64,000 nucleotides of DNA. Origin: Streptomyces sp. NBC_00443. GTDB taxonomy: Bacteria > Actinomycetota > Actinomycetes > Streptomycetales > Streptomycetaceae. The position numbers and the translations under genes were made by a program. Shown piece by piece: positions 1 to 8,970 of the stretch. Numbering within the stretch: position 1 is the stretch's first letter; each line of letters starts with the position of its first letter. The notes beneath the pieces are model-generated. The model did no database searches and was not told the origin of the DNA. It saw only the letters and a program-made list of their open reading frames with translations. The stretch is from NCBI RefSeq assembly GCF_036014175.1, contig NZ_CP107917.1:620001-684000 (forward strand), written 5' to 3'.

Positions 1-233
1 TGCGCGATCACCCGGCACGGCGCGCCGACCGGGGAGACGAGGGGGAGTTCGGCGATGCGGCGCGGCTGCGCCGACCCGTTGCCCGAGCGGGCCTCGGCCA
101 GGGCCATGTGGACCGTGACCACGTCGTCGAGGAGTTCGGCGGTCGTCGTCGCGGAGGTCTCGACCCGGACGGCGCGGTGTTCGTCGAGCGCGACCCACCA
201 GGCGTCGGAGGTACGGAGGACGGAGAGGGTCAT
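1..233 (-). CDS. Fumarylacetoacetate hydrolase (FAH) family protein, N-terminal part (cut by window edge)
   Basis: The minus strand reads from an ATG at 233 (MTLSVLRTSDAWWVALDEHR) for about 77 codons and leaves the window open. The end of the visible part, ELPLVSPVGAPCRVIA, resembles the lead-in to the FAH catalytic fold. FAH-family enzymes hydrolyse C-C bonds or decarboxylate and isomerise the products of aromatic ring cleavage. The ATG overlaps the TGA of the upstream extradiol dioxygenase in an ATGA, so the two are translationally coupled. That pairing supports a meta-cleavage role. The metal-binding residues lie outside the window, so the exact reaction cannot be named. Confidence 0.7.
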   Translation of the reverse strand, partial: MTLSVLRTSDAWWVALDEHRAVRVETSATTTAELLDDVVTVHMALAEARSGNGSAQPRRIAELPLVSPVGAPCRVIA

Positions 234-1357
234 GAGGAAGCCACTTTCAGCAGGCCGCGCAGGCGTTCGAGGTCGAACTCGTTGTCGTCGTTCCGGAGGG
301 CGGTGATGATCGAGCGCAGCTCGGCGAGGAATTCGCGGCCGGGGGCGATGCCCATGAAGTCCTTGGTGGCCGGCGGGCCCCACTGCGCCAGGCCGGAGGC
401 CGTCATGGGTGCCCAGCCGGGCTCCAGGGTGCTGTCGAACATGTCGCTGTCGGTGAAGTGCTCGACGAGGAGGCCGTCGGGGTCGCGCCAGTAGTCGAAG
501 ATCTGGCTGCCCTGGATGTGCCGGCCGATGCCCCACGAGCGCCGGTAGCCCGCGCCGAGCAGGTGCTCGCCGCCGGCGGCAAGCGCGTCGAGGTCGGTGA
601 CCTCGTAGGCCGAGTGCACATACCGGTTGGAGGGGCCCAGCGTCAGGGCCAGGGTGTGGTGGTCGGTCAGGCTCCTGCCGCGGTCGCAGCGGATGAAGCT
701 CATGGTGGGGCCCCGCTCGCGCTGGCCCTCGTAGTAGAGGAAGTCGCTGACGATCAGGCCGAGGTGCTCCAGGTACCAGTTCAGCGTGCGCAGGTAGGTG
801 GTCGTCTGGAGGACGACGTGCCCCAGGCGCCGCACGCCGGCCGGTTCGCGCGGCGGGCGCTGGGTGGTGTTGGTCCGGTCGAGGCCGCCGCCGAAGTTGA
901 ACGACTGCGACGGCTGCCCGGCCACCGCGGGCAGCTCGTCCGCGTCGGCGACGACGCGGACCCGCAGTCCGCCCGGATCGAGCAGGTCCACGACCGACCC
1001 GCCCAGAGGCTCGGGCAGCGGGTGCACCCGGGTGCCGGTGACGTCGGCCAGCCGTAGCAGGTCGCGGGCGTCGGCCGCACGGAAGGCCGGGCCGCGGAAC
1101 CGTGACGTCGGGCCCCTGCGGATGATCACGCAAGGGGCTCCCGCCCGGGTGCCCCGCAGGTGCAGCTCTCGGCCGTCGCGGTACGACGTGACGAAGCCGA
1201 ACGCCCGGGCGAAGGCCTCGGCGCGGTCCAGGTCGGGCTTGCAGAACTCCAGCCACGCGATGTCGTGGACCTTGATCACTGGATTCGCCGCCCGGCCCGG
1301 ATGCTCTCCGGGGAGCGCGCCCTGCTCGGAATGCAGGTCGTTGTGCGTGCCACCCAC
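230..1357 (-). CDS. Type I extradiol (VOC-fold) dioxygenase, catechol 2,3-dioxygenase-like
   Basis: A two-domain vicinal-oxygen-chelate protein of about 375 aa. The second domain carries the 2-His-1-Glu iron site: His near residue 180 (LGHVVLQT), His near 248 (VHSAYEV) and Glu near 299 (DPDGLLVEHFTD). A DHH motif near 233 is probably a catalytic second-sphere site. Family members insert O2 into catechol-type substrates by meta cleavage in the cytoplasm. I chose the GTG at 1357 because an AGGAGG lies 8 nt upstream (1371-1366). The in-frame GTGs at 1366 and 1363 sit on top of that ribosome site. It is coupled to the downstream FAH-family gene and divergent from a TetR regulator, so it is probably an inducible aromatic-catabolism operon. 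The substrate is unknown. Confidence 0.85.
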   Translation of the reverse strand: MGGTHNDLHSEQGALPGEHPGRAANPVIKVHDIAWLEFCKPDLDRAEAFARAFGFVTSYRDGRELHLRGTRAGAPCVIIRRGPTSRFRGPAFRAADARDLLRLADVTGTRVHPLPEPLGGSVVDLLDPGGLRVRVVADADELPAVAGQPSQSFNFGGGLDRTNTTQRPPREPAGVRRLGHVVLQTTTYLRTLNWYLEHLGLIVSDFLYYEGQRERGPTMSFIRCDRGRSLTDHHTLALTLGPSNRYVHSAYEVTDLDALAAGGEHLLGAGYRRSWGIGRHIQGSQIFDYWRDPDGLLVEHFTDSDMFDSTLEPGWAPMTASGLAQWGPPATKDFMGIAPGREFLAELRSIITALRNDDNEFDLERLRGLLKVASS

Positions 1358-1412
1358 GGCCACCACCTCCTGAAGGAATATTCACTTCCGAACTTGTCGT
1401 CAGTCAATAGAA

Positions 1413-1428
1413 CTGAAGGAATCTTCAG
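1413..1428. promoter_or_regulatory. Candidate TetR operator (CTGAAG-N4-CTTCAG) in a divergent promoter region
   Basis: A perfect 6-bp inverted repeat with a 4-bp centre (CTGAAGGAATCTTCAG) lies between the divergent dioxygenase and TetR genes. A second copy of its left half, CTGAAGGAAT, occurs at 1370-1379 next to the dioxygenase ribosome site. The position and symmetry fit autoregulation plus control of the catabolic operon by the adjacent TetR protein. This is inferred from position only. Confidence 0.45.
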
Positions 1429-1494
1429 GAAACAAGTGCGGGGCGGCTAGAGTGCGGGGGGAAACGAGTGACGGGTGGCATGGAGGATGGCGTG

Positions 1495-2145
1495 ATGGCC
1501 GAGCGGACCGCATCCGGGCGAGTCGACCGGCGCAGGGCACGGACGCGCACGGCGCTTGTGGGCGCGGCGCAGCGACTGCTGGCCGAAGGGCGGACCGAAG
1601 TCCCCATCCTGGAGATCACCGAGCTCGCCGACATCGGGGTCGGCTCCTTCTACAACCATTTCGACAGCAAGGACGAGCTCTTCCGCGTCGCGGTCGAGGA
1701 GGCGCTGGAGTGGTGGGGCACGCTGATGGACCGCCTCACCGCGGACATCGAGGACCCCGCGGTCGCCTTCGCCCAGAGCTTTCGGCTGACCGGCCGGCTG
1801 CACCGCCGCCACCCGGAGCTGAGCCGCGTCCTGCTGAGCCAGGGGCTCGAACTGGCCCACTCCCAGCGCGGTTTGGCACCCCACGCGTTCCACGACATCC
1901 GGGTCGCGGTGGACGCGGGGCGGTTCGAGGTGGAGGACCTGGACCTCGCCCTGACGATGACGGCGGCCGCGGTGCTGGCGCTGGGCTCCTTGCTGCACGC
2001 CCAGCCCGACCGGGACGACGCCCGGTCCGCGGACCTGGTCGCCCGCAGCCTGCTGCGGCAGTTCGGGATCCCCGCCGACGAGGCCACGCGGATCTGCTCG
2101 CTCGACCTGCCGGACCTCGATGTGGTGGACACCCTGGTCGGCTGA
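1495..2145 (+). CDS. TetR/AcrR family transcriptional regulator
   Basis: A 216-aa TetR-type repressor. The N-terminal helix-turn-helix (about residues 15-60) ends with the typical block VGSFYNHFDSKDELF, followed by an all-helical ligand domain. It is divergent from the extradiol dioxygenase/FAH operon, which makes that operon its likely target and an aromatic compound or pathway intermediate its likely ligand. I prefer the ATG at 1495 because GGAGG sits 8 nt upstream at 1482-1486. A GTG at 1468 in the same frame would add nine residues. Confidence 0.85.
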   Translation: MAERTASGRVDRRRARTRTALVGAAQRLLAEGRTEVPILEITELADIGVGSFYNHFDSKDELFRVAVEEALEWWGTLMDRLTADIEDPAVAFAQSFRLTGRLHRRHPELSRVLLSQGLELAHSQRGLAPHAFHDIRVAVDAGRFEVEDLDLALTMTAAAVLALGSLLHAQPDRDDARSADLVARSLLRQFGIPADEATRICSLDLPDLDVVDTLVG

Positions 2146-2261
2146 CCCGGCACCACTTCTGCCGCGGGCGATGCTGTAGGGGATGCTCCAATTAGAGTGG
2201 ACGCTTCAGGACATGATCGTTCACAGGGTCCGACGGCCCTCTACGACCGGAGGGGCACCCC

Positions 2262-2888
2262 ATGACCAGGCCGGACACGGCACGCAAGAAGCGTGCCAAC
2301 GGGGTGGAGTCACGTCAGCGCATCCTTGACGCCGCCGTCGAGATCGCCGGCGAGCGTGGCTACGACGGCACCTCCATCGCGGCCGTCAGCGCCAAGTGCG
2401 GGCTGCCCGCCAGCTCCATCTACTGGCACTTCAAGGACAAGGACGACCTGATCGCGGCGGTCATCGAGCGCAGCTTCGAGGCCTGGCTCACGGCCGTCGA
2501 ACTGCCCGGCGAGGAGACCGGTACGCCCCTGGAGCGGGTGACCGCCATGGCCGCCAACGTGGCCAAGTCACTCGTCGACGCACCGGACTTCCTCCGCCTC
2601 GGCCTCATGCTCGCCCTGGAGCGGCGTCCCACCGAACCCCGGGGCCGCACGGCGTTCCTCCAGGTCCGTGACATCACCCACCGGAAGATCGCCGAGGTCG
2701 CCGCCACCCTGTTCCCCGACCTGGACGAGCAGGCAGTGGACACCCTCACCACGTACGCCATCGCCGGCGCCGACGGCCTGTTCGTGCACCGCGAGGTCAA
2801 GGGCGAGACCGTCGACCTCGTGGCCCTGTTCGAGCTGCACGCACAGGTCGTCCACGACGCGGCGACCCGCATGTCGGCGGGACGCTAG
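2262..2888 (+). CDS. TetR/AcrR family transcriptional regulator
   Basis: A 208-aa protein with a TetR DNA-binding domain at about residues 14-62 (TSIAAVSAKCGLPASSIYWH) and a helical C-terminal ligand domain. GGAGGGG lies just upstream of the ATG. It is in the same direction as the preceding TetR gene after a 116-bp gap, and it converges with the NmrA-like gene whose stop is only 14 bp away. No adjacent divergent target is visible, so its regulon cannot be inferred. Confidence 0.85.
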   Translation: MTRPDTARKKRANGVESRQRILDAAVEIAGERGYDGTSIAAVSAKCGLPASSIYWHFKDKDDLIAAVIERSFEAWLTAVELPGEETGTPLERVTAMAANVAKSLVDAPDFLRLGLMLALERRPTEPRGRTAFLQVRDITHRKIAEVAATLFPDLDEQAVDTLTTYAIAGADGLFVHREVKGETVDLVALFELHAQVVHDAATRMSAGR

Positions 2889-2902
2889 CCACTGCGCCAG
2901 AT

Positions 2903-3760
2903 CTACGAGACAGCCCCGCCGGTGGGTGCCATGAACTCGCGCGCGTGCTCCGCCGCCCACTGTCCGAAGGTGCGGGCCGGCCGGCCGGTGACCTTCTCGA
3001 CGGTGTCGGCGACCGTACGGCCCACCTCGGGCGTGTTGCCGTACGCCTCCAGCAGGAAGCCGATGACGTCCTCCGGATGACCCGCCGCCCGCCACTGGGC
3101 GACGGCCTGCTCCTGCGTCAGCTCGACGAGGGAGATCTCCCGGCCGCGGGCGGCGGCGACGGCGGCCACCTTGTCGGTGACGGTGAGCAGTTCGGGCCCG
3201 GTGATCACGTACTCCTGGCGCCCGTGCCCCTCCTCGGTGAGCGCGACCGCGGCCACGGCGCCGATGTCGCCCTCGTGGACCATGGCGCTGAGCCGGGAGA
3301 CGAACGGCTCGCGGACCTCGTCCGAGGCCACGATCCCGTCCGCCCACTCAAGGGCGTTGGCCATGAACTCGACCGGCATGAGGACGGTCCAGTCCACCCC
3401 GTCGTCCGCCCGTACGGCGTCCTCCAGCAGGGACGGCCCGCCACCGTGCAGCACGGTGACCCGGCGCACGCCGGTCGCGCGGGCCAGGTCCAGGATGCGC
3501 GGGCCGGTCTCCAGCGGGGCGAAGTAGGCCCCGCCGAAGGTGATCAGATGGAGGCCGGTGACGCCTGCCAGGGCCGGGACCAGGCTGTCGGGCTCGGTCA
3601 GGTCGCCCTGCACGACCTCGACGCCGGCCGGGAAGTCGGACCTCGCCGGATCCCGGGTGAGCGCCCGGACCATGTGGCCGCGGGCGAGCAGCTCGGCGAC
3701 GACCTGATGGCCGACGGTTCCGGTGGCGCCGGTGACAAGAATCTTCTGCGTCTGCGTCAT
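2903..3760 (-). CDS. NAD(P)-binding NmrA/SDR-like oxidoreductase
   Basis: A 285-aa atypical short-chain dehydrogenase fold. The N-terminus ILVTGATGTVGHQVV carries the GxxGxxG dinucleotide motif, and RALTRDPAR follows beta-2, as in the NmrA/quinone-reductase-like group that prefers NADPH. There is no canonical YxxxK, which fits NmrA-like proteins acting as sensors or reductases. I place the start at the ATG at 3760 (MTQTQKILVTG), where the fold begins. The longer open frame upstream is shadow sequence over the next gene. The substrate is unknown. Confidence 0.8.
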   Translation of the reverse strand: MTQTQKILVTGATGTVGHQVVAELLARGHMVRALTRDPARSDFPAGVEVVQGDLTEPDSLVPALAGVTGLHLITFGGAYFAPLETGPRILDLARATGVRRVTVLHGGGPSLLEDAVRADDGVDWTVLMPVEFMANALEWADGIVASDEVREPFVSRLSAMVHEGDIGAVAAVALTEEGHGRQEYVITGPELLTVTDKVAAVAAARGREISLVELTQEQAVAQWRAAGHPEDVIGFLLEAYGNTPEVGRTVADTVEKVTGRPARTFGQWAAEHAREFMAPTGGAVS

Positions 3761-3785
3761 GGAACGACCGTACGGAGGCTTGCGG

Positions 3786-4640
3786 TCAGGTTCTGTCCGC
3801 AAGTACGGAGAGGTCGTTGTCGACCGTGTAGTAGGGGCGCACCGCCGAGCCACCGACATCGGCCGCGGGAAAGACGAAGATCTCTTTGCGGTCCGCCACG
3901 TCGTCCAGCAGGCGGCCGATCCGGACGGGCGCTGTCCCCTCCGCGGACCCGGCCCGGACGAACAGGTCCCAGACACGGTTCCCGGCGCCGCCGTCAGCGA
4001 CCAACTCCCCGAACTCCACGGTGAACTGGAACCCCCGGGCGTCGTCCTCGACCTGCGGCACGACGTTCACTGCGGTGCCGCCACCACCCCGCAGCCGCAC
4101 GCGCACGGAGGCACCCTCGGCGAGCGAGACGCCGTGCAGCCTGGCCCTGACCGTCATCGACCGGTCCCTCACCTCGACGCCCTCGACCTCCGCGTGAGCG
4201 GCACGCAGCCATGCCCGCACCGCGAGGTAGCCGTCCTTCGTGACGTACGGAATCCGCACGGCGACCGGCGCCCGCCGTTCACTGCGGTGGCCGTCGACGA
4301 GGGTCCGCAGGTCACGCAGCCCGGGGCGCAGGCGCTGTCGCGGCGCGCCGGGTTCGGGGAGCAGGTAGACGTCCCAGCGGCCCTCGGCGAGCGCGGGCCG
4401 CGGATCCAGCACGGCACGAAGACGCCCGTCCTCCGCCGGTTCCAGGTCGAGGGCATGGAGGGTCTTCTCGGGCTGGCCCTTCTTGGGGCGAAGCCTCAGA
4501 AGAAGGTGGGCAGTGGCCGACGGTGGCTGCAGTTCAGTGGCCGACGGTGGCTGGAGGGCGAAGGTGATCCGGCCGTCGGCGTCGACCGTGCAGTCGGCGC
4601 GCAGGTTCGTGCCGCTCGCCATGTCGCGTTCCATGATCAT
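3786..4640 (-). CDS. Unrecognised beta-rich protein coupled to a GT4 glycosyltransferase
   Basis: A 284-aa protein I cannot assign. It is rich in predicted beta strands, with alternating charged and hydrophobic segments (LRPGLRDLRTLVDGH, VRARLHGVSLAEGASVRVRL), and shows no signal peptide, membrane helix or catalytic motif. Its ATG at 4640 overlaps the TGA of the upstream glycosyltransferase (ATGA), so the two are translated together. That suggests a substrate-binding or accessory partner for making a surface glycan. Near the N-terminus an eight-residue unit (LQPPSATE) is duplicated by a 24-bp repeat in the DNA. Alternative in-frame ATGs lie at 4634 and 4622. Confidence 0.7.
   Translation of the reverse strand: MIMERDMASGTNLRADCTVDADGRITFALQPPSATELQPPSATAHLLLRLRPKKGQPEKTLHALDLEPAEDGRLRAVLDPRPALAEGRWDVYLLPEPGAPRQRLRPGLRDLRTLVDGHRSERRAPVAVRIPYVTKDGYLAVRAWLRAAHAEVEGVEVRDRSMTVRARLHGVSLAEGASVRVRLRGGGGTAVNVVPQVEDDARGFQFTVEFGELVADGGAGNRVWDLFVRAGSAEGTAPVRIGRLLDDVADRKEIFVFPAADVGGSAVRPYYTVDNDLSVLADRT
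4511..4553. repeat. Intragenic 24-bp direct duplication (19 bp identical)
   Basis: CAGTGGCCGACGGTGGCTG occurs at 4511-4529 and again at 4535-4553, offset by 24 bp (eight codons). It duplicates LQPPSATE in the N-terminal part of the beta-rich protein without breaking the frame. It looks like a recent slippage or tandem-duplication event. Confidence 0.85.
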
Positions 4641-5917
4641 CGCTGCCCCTTCCGGACCGTACGCAGCGCGCGCGAGGCCACGGCATACGCGGTGTCGCGT
4701 GCGGCGAAGCCCTGGCTGACCAGGGCCCGCTCTATTCGGCGCCCTATCGGGCCGCTTTCCGGTGCTGGGCCCGGTCGCCCGGTCCCGCGCGCTGCCCTGG
4801 CCTCGTCGATCAGGCGCTCGGCCTGCTCCAGGACGGGGGCCGGGGCGAACCGGCCCGCGTTCTCTACGGCCGTACGGCCCATACGCCGGCGCTGTTCGTC
4901 GTCGCGGACGAGGTCGAGCAGTGCGGCGGCCAGTGCGTCGGGGTCGCCCACCGGGACCAGCCGGCCGTCGACGCCGTCCTTGATGATCTCGGCGGGACCG
5001 TAGGGGCAGTCGGTGCTCACCACGGGCAGGCCGCAGCGCATGGCCTCGACGATGGTCATGCCGAACGGTTCGAAGTTGGACGCGCTCGCGGCGATCGAGC
5101 CCTTGACCCACTCCGCTTCCATGGGGGCCGCCGCGCCCATCAGGAAGGCCTTGTCGTACAGGCCCAGGCTCTCGATGAGCTGCCGCAGCCGTGCCTGTTC
5201 CTCCCCCTTGCCGTAGATGCGCAGGCGCCAGTCCGGGTGCTCGGCGACGACCTGGGCGAACGCCTCGATGAGCAGGTCGTACCGCTTCACCGGGACCAGT
5301 CGTCCGGCCGCGACCACCACCTTGGCGTTGCCGTCCGCCGCGGGCAGCACCGGATCGGGGACGCTGTTCGGCAGTGCCTCGACCCGGACGCCGGGCAGCC
5401 GCATCTTGCGCCGGTAGGCGGCGGCGTCCGCGTCCGTGACCGTGGTGAGCACGTCGAGCCGGCGGTAGGCGCGGCGCAGTGTGGTGCGCAGCCGGGGTGG
5501 GTGGTTGTCGAGGGTGAGGTGCTCCTGCCCGATGCGGACCACGTGCTCCGGCGCCTGGCGGGCGAGGTGCACGTTGAGCCCCGGCCGGGTGCCGATGACG
5601 ACCTCGGCGTCGGTCGCCGCGAGGCTCTCGCCGATCCGCCGGTCGGTCAGCTCGCTGTACTGCCGGTAGCGGTACTCGGCGACGGGGAACACCTTCGCCG
5701 GTCTGAGATGGAGGGGATGTTCCTTCTCGTGCCGCAGGTCCACCAGTGGCTTCAAGGACACTCTCGGGTCCAGGGCGAAGTTCGGACGTTCCCGGTGCCT
5801 CAGCACGGAGACGATCTCCACCTCGTGACGGCCGGCCAGGGCGTGGGCCAGGTTGAAGGTGGTGGCGATCGTGCCTCCGATCCCGTAGGCGTTGTGCAGC
5901 AGGAAAGAGATCTTCAT
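4637..5917 (-). CDS. Glycosyltransferase family 4 (GT-B fold, retaining)
   Basis: A 426-aa cytoplasmic glycosyltransferase. The N-terminal Rossmann half starts MKISFLLHNAYGIGGT with the glycine-rich loop of GT4 acceptors. The C-terminal half has AAGRLVPVKRYDLLIEAF (Lys near 211 contacts the donor phosphates) and the E-x7-E motif EPFGMTIVE (Glu283 and Glu291) that binds the nucleotide sugar. The tail after about residue 380 is basic and helical and may touch the membrane. It transfers a sugar from an activated donor, probably to a surface or secreted glycan. It heads a two-gene unit with the beta-rich protein. The acceptor is unknown. Confidence 0.85.
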   Translation of the reverse strand: MKISFLLHNAYGIGGTIATTFNLAHALAGRHEVEIVSVLRHRERPNFALDPRVSLKPLVDLRHEKEHPLHLRPAKVFPVAEYRYRQYSELTDRRIGESLAATDAEVVIGTRPGLNVHLARQAPEHVVRIGQEHLTLDNHPPRLRTTLRRAYRRLDVLTTVTDADAAAYRRKMRLPGVRVEALPNSVPDPVLPAADGNAKVVVAAGRLVPVKRYDLLIEAFAQVVAEHPDWRLRIYGKGEEQARLRQLIESLGLYDKAFLMGAAAPMEAEWVKGSIAASASNFEPFGMTIVEAMRCGLPVVSTDCPYGPAEIIKDGVDGRLVPVGDPDALAAALLDLVRDDEQRRRMGRTAVENAGRFAPAPVLEQAERLIDEARAARGTGRPGPAPESGPIGRRIERALVSQGFAARDTAYAVASRALRTVRKGQR

Positions 5918-6065
5918 GGCGGACTAGACCGCGCCGAACACCCTTTAGTTGCCTGTTGTTACATCTCCGTTGCCTTGCAGGTCATCGCGATGTCGCCGGT
6001 CGCTTTCTCGAACACCGGGCGGGCCGGTGGTGGACGACCGGCAGTCCGGCCGTCCGGACGGTGCG

Positions 6066-7835
6066 TCAGGCGACCTGCCCGCTGTGCAGCGCGGCATACG
6101 CCCCGTTCCGGCGCAGGAGTTCCTCGTGGGTGCCGATCTCCTGGATCCGGCCGTCACCCATGACCACGATCCGGTCGGCCCCGCGCACCGTGGACAGTCG
6201 GTGTGCCACCACGAAGGTGGTGCGGCCGTGCAGCAGACGGGCGAGGGCCTGCTGCACGAGCGCCTCGGAGTAGGTATCCAGGGCCGAGGTCGCCTCGTCG
6301 AGGACCAGCACCCTCGGGTCCCGGATCAGGGCCCGCGCGATGGCCAGGCGCTGGCGCTGTCCGCCGGACAGCCGTGCCCCGCGCTCGCCGACCACGGTGT
6401 CGAGGCCCTGCTGCATCCGGTCGACGAACTCCAGCGCGTTGGCGTCGCGCAACGCCGCACGCACCGACTCCTCGTCGGCGTCGTCCATGCCGTAGGCGAC
6501 GTTCTCGCGGATGGTGCCGTCGAAGAGGATCGACTCCTGCGGCACGACCGAGAGGAAGCGGCGGTACGTGCGCAGGTCGAGGGTGTTCATGTCCGTGCCG
6601 TCGAGCAGGAGTTGGCCGGAGGTCGGGCGGATGAAGCCGATGACGAGGTTCAGCACGGTGGACTTGCCCGCACCGGACGCGCCGACCAGGGCGATGGTCT
6701 CCCCCGGCGCGACGGTCAGGCTGAAGTCCCGCACGGCGGGCCGGCCGTTGTCCTCGTACGCGTACCCGGCCTTCTCGAAGGTCACGGCGCCGTGCAGGGA
6801 GGCGAGTTCGGCCTTGCCCTCGTTGTCCTCAAGTTCGGGCGCCTGGAGCACCTCGCCGACGGAGCGGACGGACTCCAGGCCCTTGGTGATGACGGGGGCC
6901 AGTGCCGCCAGTGTGGTCGTGGAGTTGGTGAGGGTGGTCAGGAACGCGCTCAGCATGACGACATCGCCCGCGGTCACGCCCCAGACGCCGTAGTACGAGA
7001 TCAGCGCCGCGCCGGCGAGTACGAGTACGCCGACCACGTTCAGTACCACCCAGGCGAGCGAGCCGAAGCGGCCGTTGACGAGGTCGAGGCGCATGCCGGA
7101 GGTCAGCAGCCGGTGCAGGGTGCCGTCCATGCGGCGCAGCGCCTTGCCCTCCAGGCCGTGGGCGCGGGTGACCGGGATGAGGCGGGTCATCTCCGTCACC
7201 CGGGACGACAGGGTCTCGACCTCGTGACGGAAGTGCTCGTTGTGGGTGCGCAGCCGGGCCCTGAGGCGGGCGACGACCAATGCGGCGGCGGGCACGACGA
7301 CGAGGAAGACGGGCACGAACTCCGGTGTCCGCAGGGCGATGATGACGAGGCCGCCGATGAGCACGGTGCCCGCGCCGAGCCCCGTCTCAGCCGTCTGCTG
7401 CACCATCTGCTCGACGGTCTCCACGTCACGCACGACCTTGGCCTGCAGCACTCCGGCGCTGACGCGCGAGTGGTAGCCGATGGAGAGCTGCTGCATCCGC
7501 GTGCACAGCGAGGAACGCAGGCTGGTGCCCATCCGGCGCACACTGCCGTACAGGAGGCGCACGTACAGCACGTGCAGGGGGTAGTTGACCAGCAGGATGA
7601 CCATGATGACGCCGGTGCTCAGCCAGAGCCTGCTGATCGGCTGGTGCTGGACGACGGTGTCGATGATGGACGCGGTGATCAGCGGCAGCAGCCAGACCGG
7701 GCTGTGCTTGACGGTGAAGACGCCGACCGCCGCCGCAAGGCGGTGGCGGTCGGCGCGGAACAGATAGGCCAGGGTGCGTACCGGGTGTTCGCCGCGATAG
7801 CGGTGGTCGAGCGGTCTCTCGTGCGACGACGCCAT
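6066..7835 (-). CDS. ABC transporter, fused permease and ATPase (exporter type)
   Basis: A 589-aa half-transporter with about six membrane helices in residues 30-310, followed by a nucleotide-binding domain. Walker A is GASGAGKST (about 381-389), the signature is LSGGQRQR (about 488), Walker B is VLVLDEATS (about 508), and the H-loop is VAHRLST (about 540). Type I exporters of this layout work as dimers and extrude lipids, peptides or drugs. It starts 20 bp after the stop of the aldo/keto reductase gene on the same strand, so they probably share a transcript. No partner half-transporter is adjacent, so a homodimer is likely. Confidence 0.9.
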   Translation of the reverse strand: MASSHERPLDHRYRGEHPVRTLAYLFRADRHRLAAAVGVFTVKHSPVWLLPLITASIIDTVVQHQPISRLWLSTGVIMVILLVNYPLHVLYVRLLYGSVRRMGTSLRSSLCTRMQQLSIGYHSRVSAGVLQAKVVRDVETVEQMVQQTAETGLGAGTVLIGGLVIIALRTPEFVPVFLVVVPAAALVVARLRARLRTHNEHFRHEVETLSSRVTEMTRLIPVTRAHGLEGKALRRMDGTLHRLLTSGMRLDLVNGRFGSLAWVVLNVVGVLVLAGAALISYYGVWGVTAGDVVMLSAFLTTLTNSTTTLAALAPVITKGLESVRSVGEVLQAPELEDNEGKAELASLHGAVTFEKAGYAYEDNGRPAVRDFSLTVAPGETIALVGASGAGKSTVLNLVIGFIRPTSGQLLLDGTDMNTLDLRTYRRFLSVVPQESILFDGTIRENVAYGMDDADEESVRAALRDANALEFVDRMQQGLDTVVGERGARLSGGQRQRLAIARALIRDPRVLVLDEATSALDTYSEALVQQALARLLHGRTTFVVAHRLSTVRGADRIVVMGDGRIQEIGTHEELLRRNGAYAALHSGQVA

Positions 7836-7855
7836 CGGCGTTGTCCTTCCCAGGC

Positions 7856-8713
7856 TCAGACGGCGTCCAGCTCCGCGATCTCCTGCGCGGTGAGGGCGAG
7901 TTCGGTCGCGGCGAGCGAGTCGAGGATCGTCTCGGGACGGCTTGATCCCGGGATCGGGACGACGACCGGCGACTTGGCGAGCATCCAGGCCAGGCAGACC
8001 CGCTGCGGGCTCACCCCGTGGGCCTCGGCGACCCGCGCGAACGGGGCGTAGGCGGAGCCCAGTTCACGAGCGCGGGAGATGCCGCCGAGCGGGCTCCACG
8101 GCAGGAACGCGACGCCGAGTTCGTCGCACAGGCGCAGCTCCGGCTCGCTGGAGCGGAACGCCGGGGAGAACTGGTTCTGCACGGAGACCAGCCGGCCGCC
8201 CAGGATCTCGTCGGCCTGGCGGATCTGTTCCGGGTTTGCGTTGGAGATCCCGGCCATCCGGATCTTGCCCTCGTCGAGCAGGTCGCGTACGGCGCCGACC
8301 GACTCGGCGTACGGCACCCTCGGGTCGGGGCGGTGGAACTGGTAGAGCCCGATGGCCTCCACGCCGAGCCGGCGCAACGATGCCTCGCAGGCCTCCTTGA
8401 GGTACCGCTGGCTGCCGTCCAGCGTCCAGCTGCCGTCGCCGGGACGCAGATGGCCGCCCTTGGTGGCGACCAGGACGTCCTTGCCCCGGTCGTGGGAGGC
8501 GAGGGCCTTGGCGATCAGGGTCTCGTTGTGACCGACCTCGTGGGCGTCCCGGTGGTAGGCGTCCGCGGTGTCGATCAGGGTCACACCGGCGTCGAGCGCG
8601 GCGCGGACCGTGGCGAGGGAACGTGCCTCGTCCGGGCGCCCCTCGATGGACATGGGCATGGCGCCCAGACCTATCGCGCTGACCTCGGCATCGCCGATGC
8701 GGCGGGTGTGCAT
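7856..8713 (-). CDS. Aldo/keto reductase
   Basis: A 285-aa (alpha/beta)8-barrel NADPH-dependent reductase. The catalytic tetrad is visible: Asp48 and Tyr53 (LIDTADAYH), Lys85 (VATKGGH) and His127 (LYQFHRPD). The C-terminal VPIPGSSRPETILDSL is the family's cofactor-phosphate region. The ATG at 8713 begins MHTRRIGDAEVSAIGLG, where the first strand of the family starts. The frame upstream is open but not protein-like. It reduces carbonyl compounds, substrate unknown. It is the first gene of a likely two-gene unit with the ABC exporter and is divergent from the Gfo/Idh oxidoreductase. Confidence 0.88.
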   Translation of the reverse strand: MHTRRIGDAEVSAIGLGAMPMSIEGRPDEARSLATVRAALDAGVTLIDTADAYHRDAHEVGHNETLIAKALASHDRGKDVLVATKGGHLRPGDGSWTLDGSQRYLKEACEASLRRLGVEAIGLYQFHRPDPRVPYAESVGAVRDLLDEGKIRMAGISNANPEQIRQADEILGGRLVSVQNQFSPAFRSSEPELRLCDELGVAFLPWSPLGGISRARELGSAYAPFARVAEAHGVSPQRVCLAWMLAKSPVVVPIPGSSRPETILDSLAATELALTAQEIAELDAV

Positions 8714-8970
8714 GGGCTCGTGACCCCTTTCGGCTGTCGCGTGGAAAACGATGTCGCCCGGCGAGCGCGCCATGCATCGCACGCGGTACCGGACCGACTC
8801 CAGAGTGGCTTTCGGGTCGCGGGAGGTCCAATAGAAGAAAGCGAATGCATTCAGTGATGCCACCGCTGAATCCCCGCTGCCGGCATCGCCCGGGTAAGTG
8901 CTTGCGCCCCTTCCGGGTTGGTGTGACACGCTCACCTCGATCGATCGACGGCATTGTGAGAGGCGGCGGC

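Noticed and set aside
5949..8051. A 700-codon open frame on the plus strand.
   Set aside because: It is the antisense shadow of the ABC exporter, which has clear Walker, signature and membrane motifs on the minus strand.
8937..8948. TCGATCGATCGA palindrome upstream of the Gfo/Idh gene.
   Set aside because: It is a simple repeat of TCGA, common in this GC-rich genome, with no conserved spacing to a promoter.
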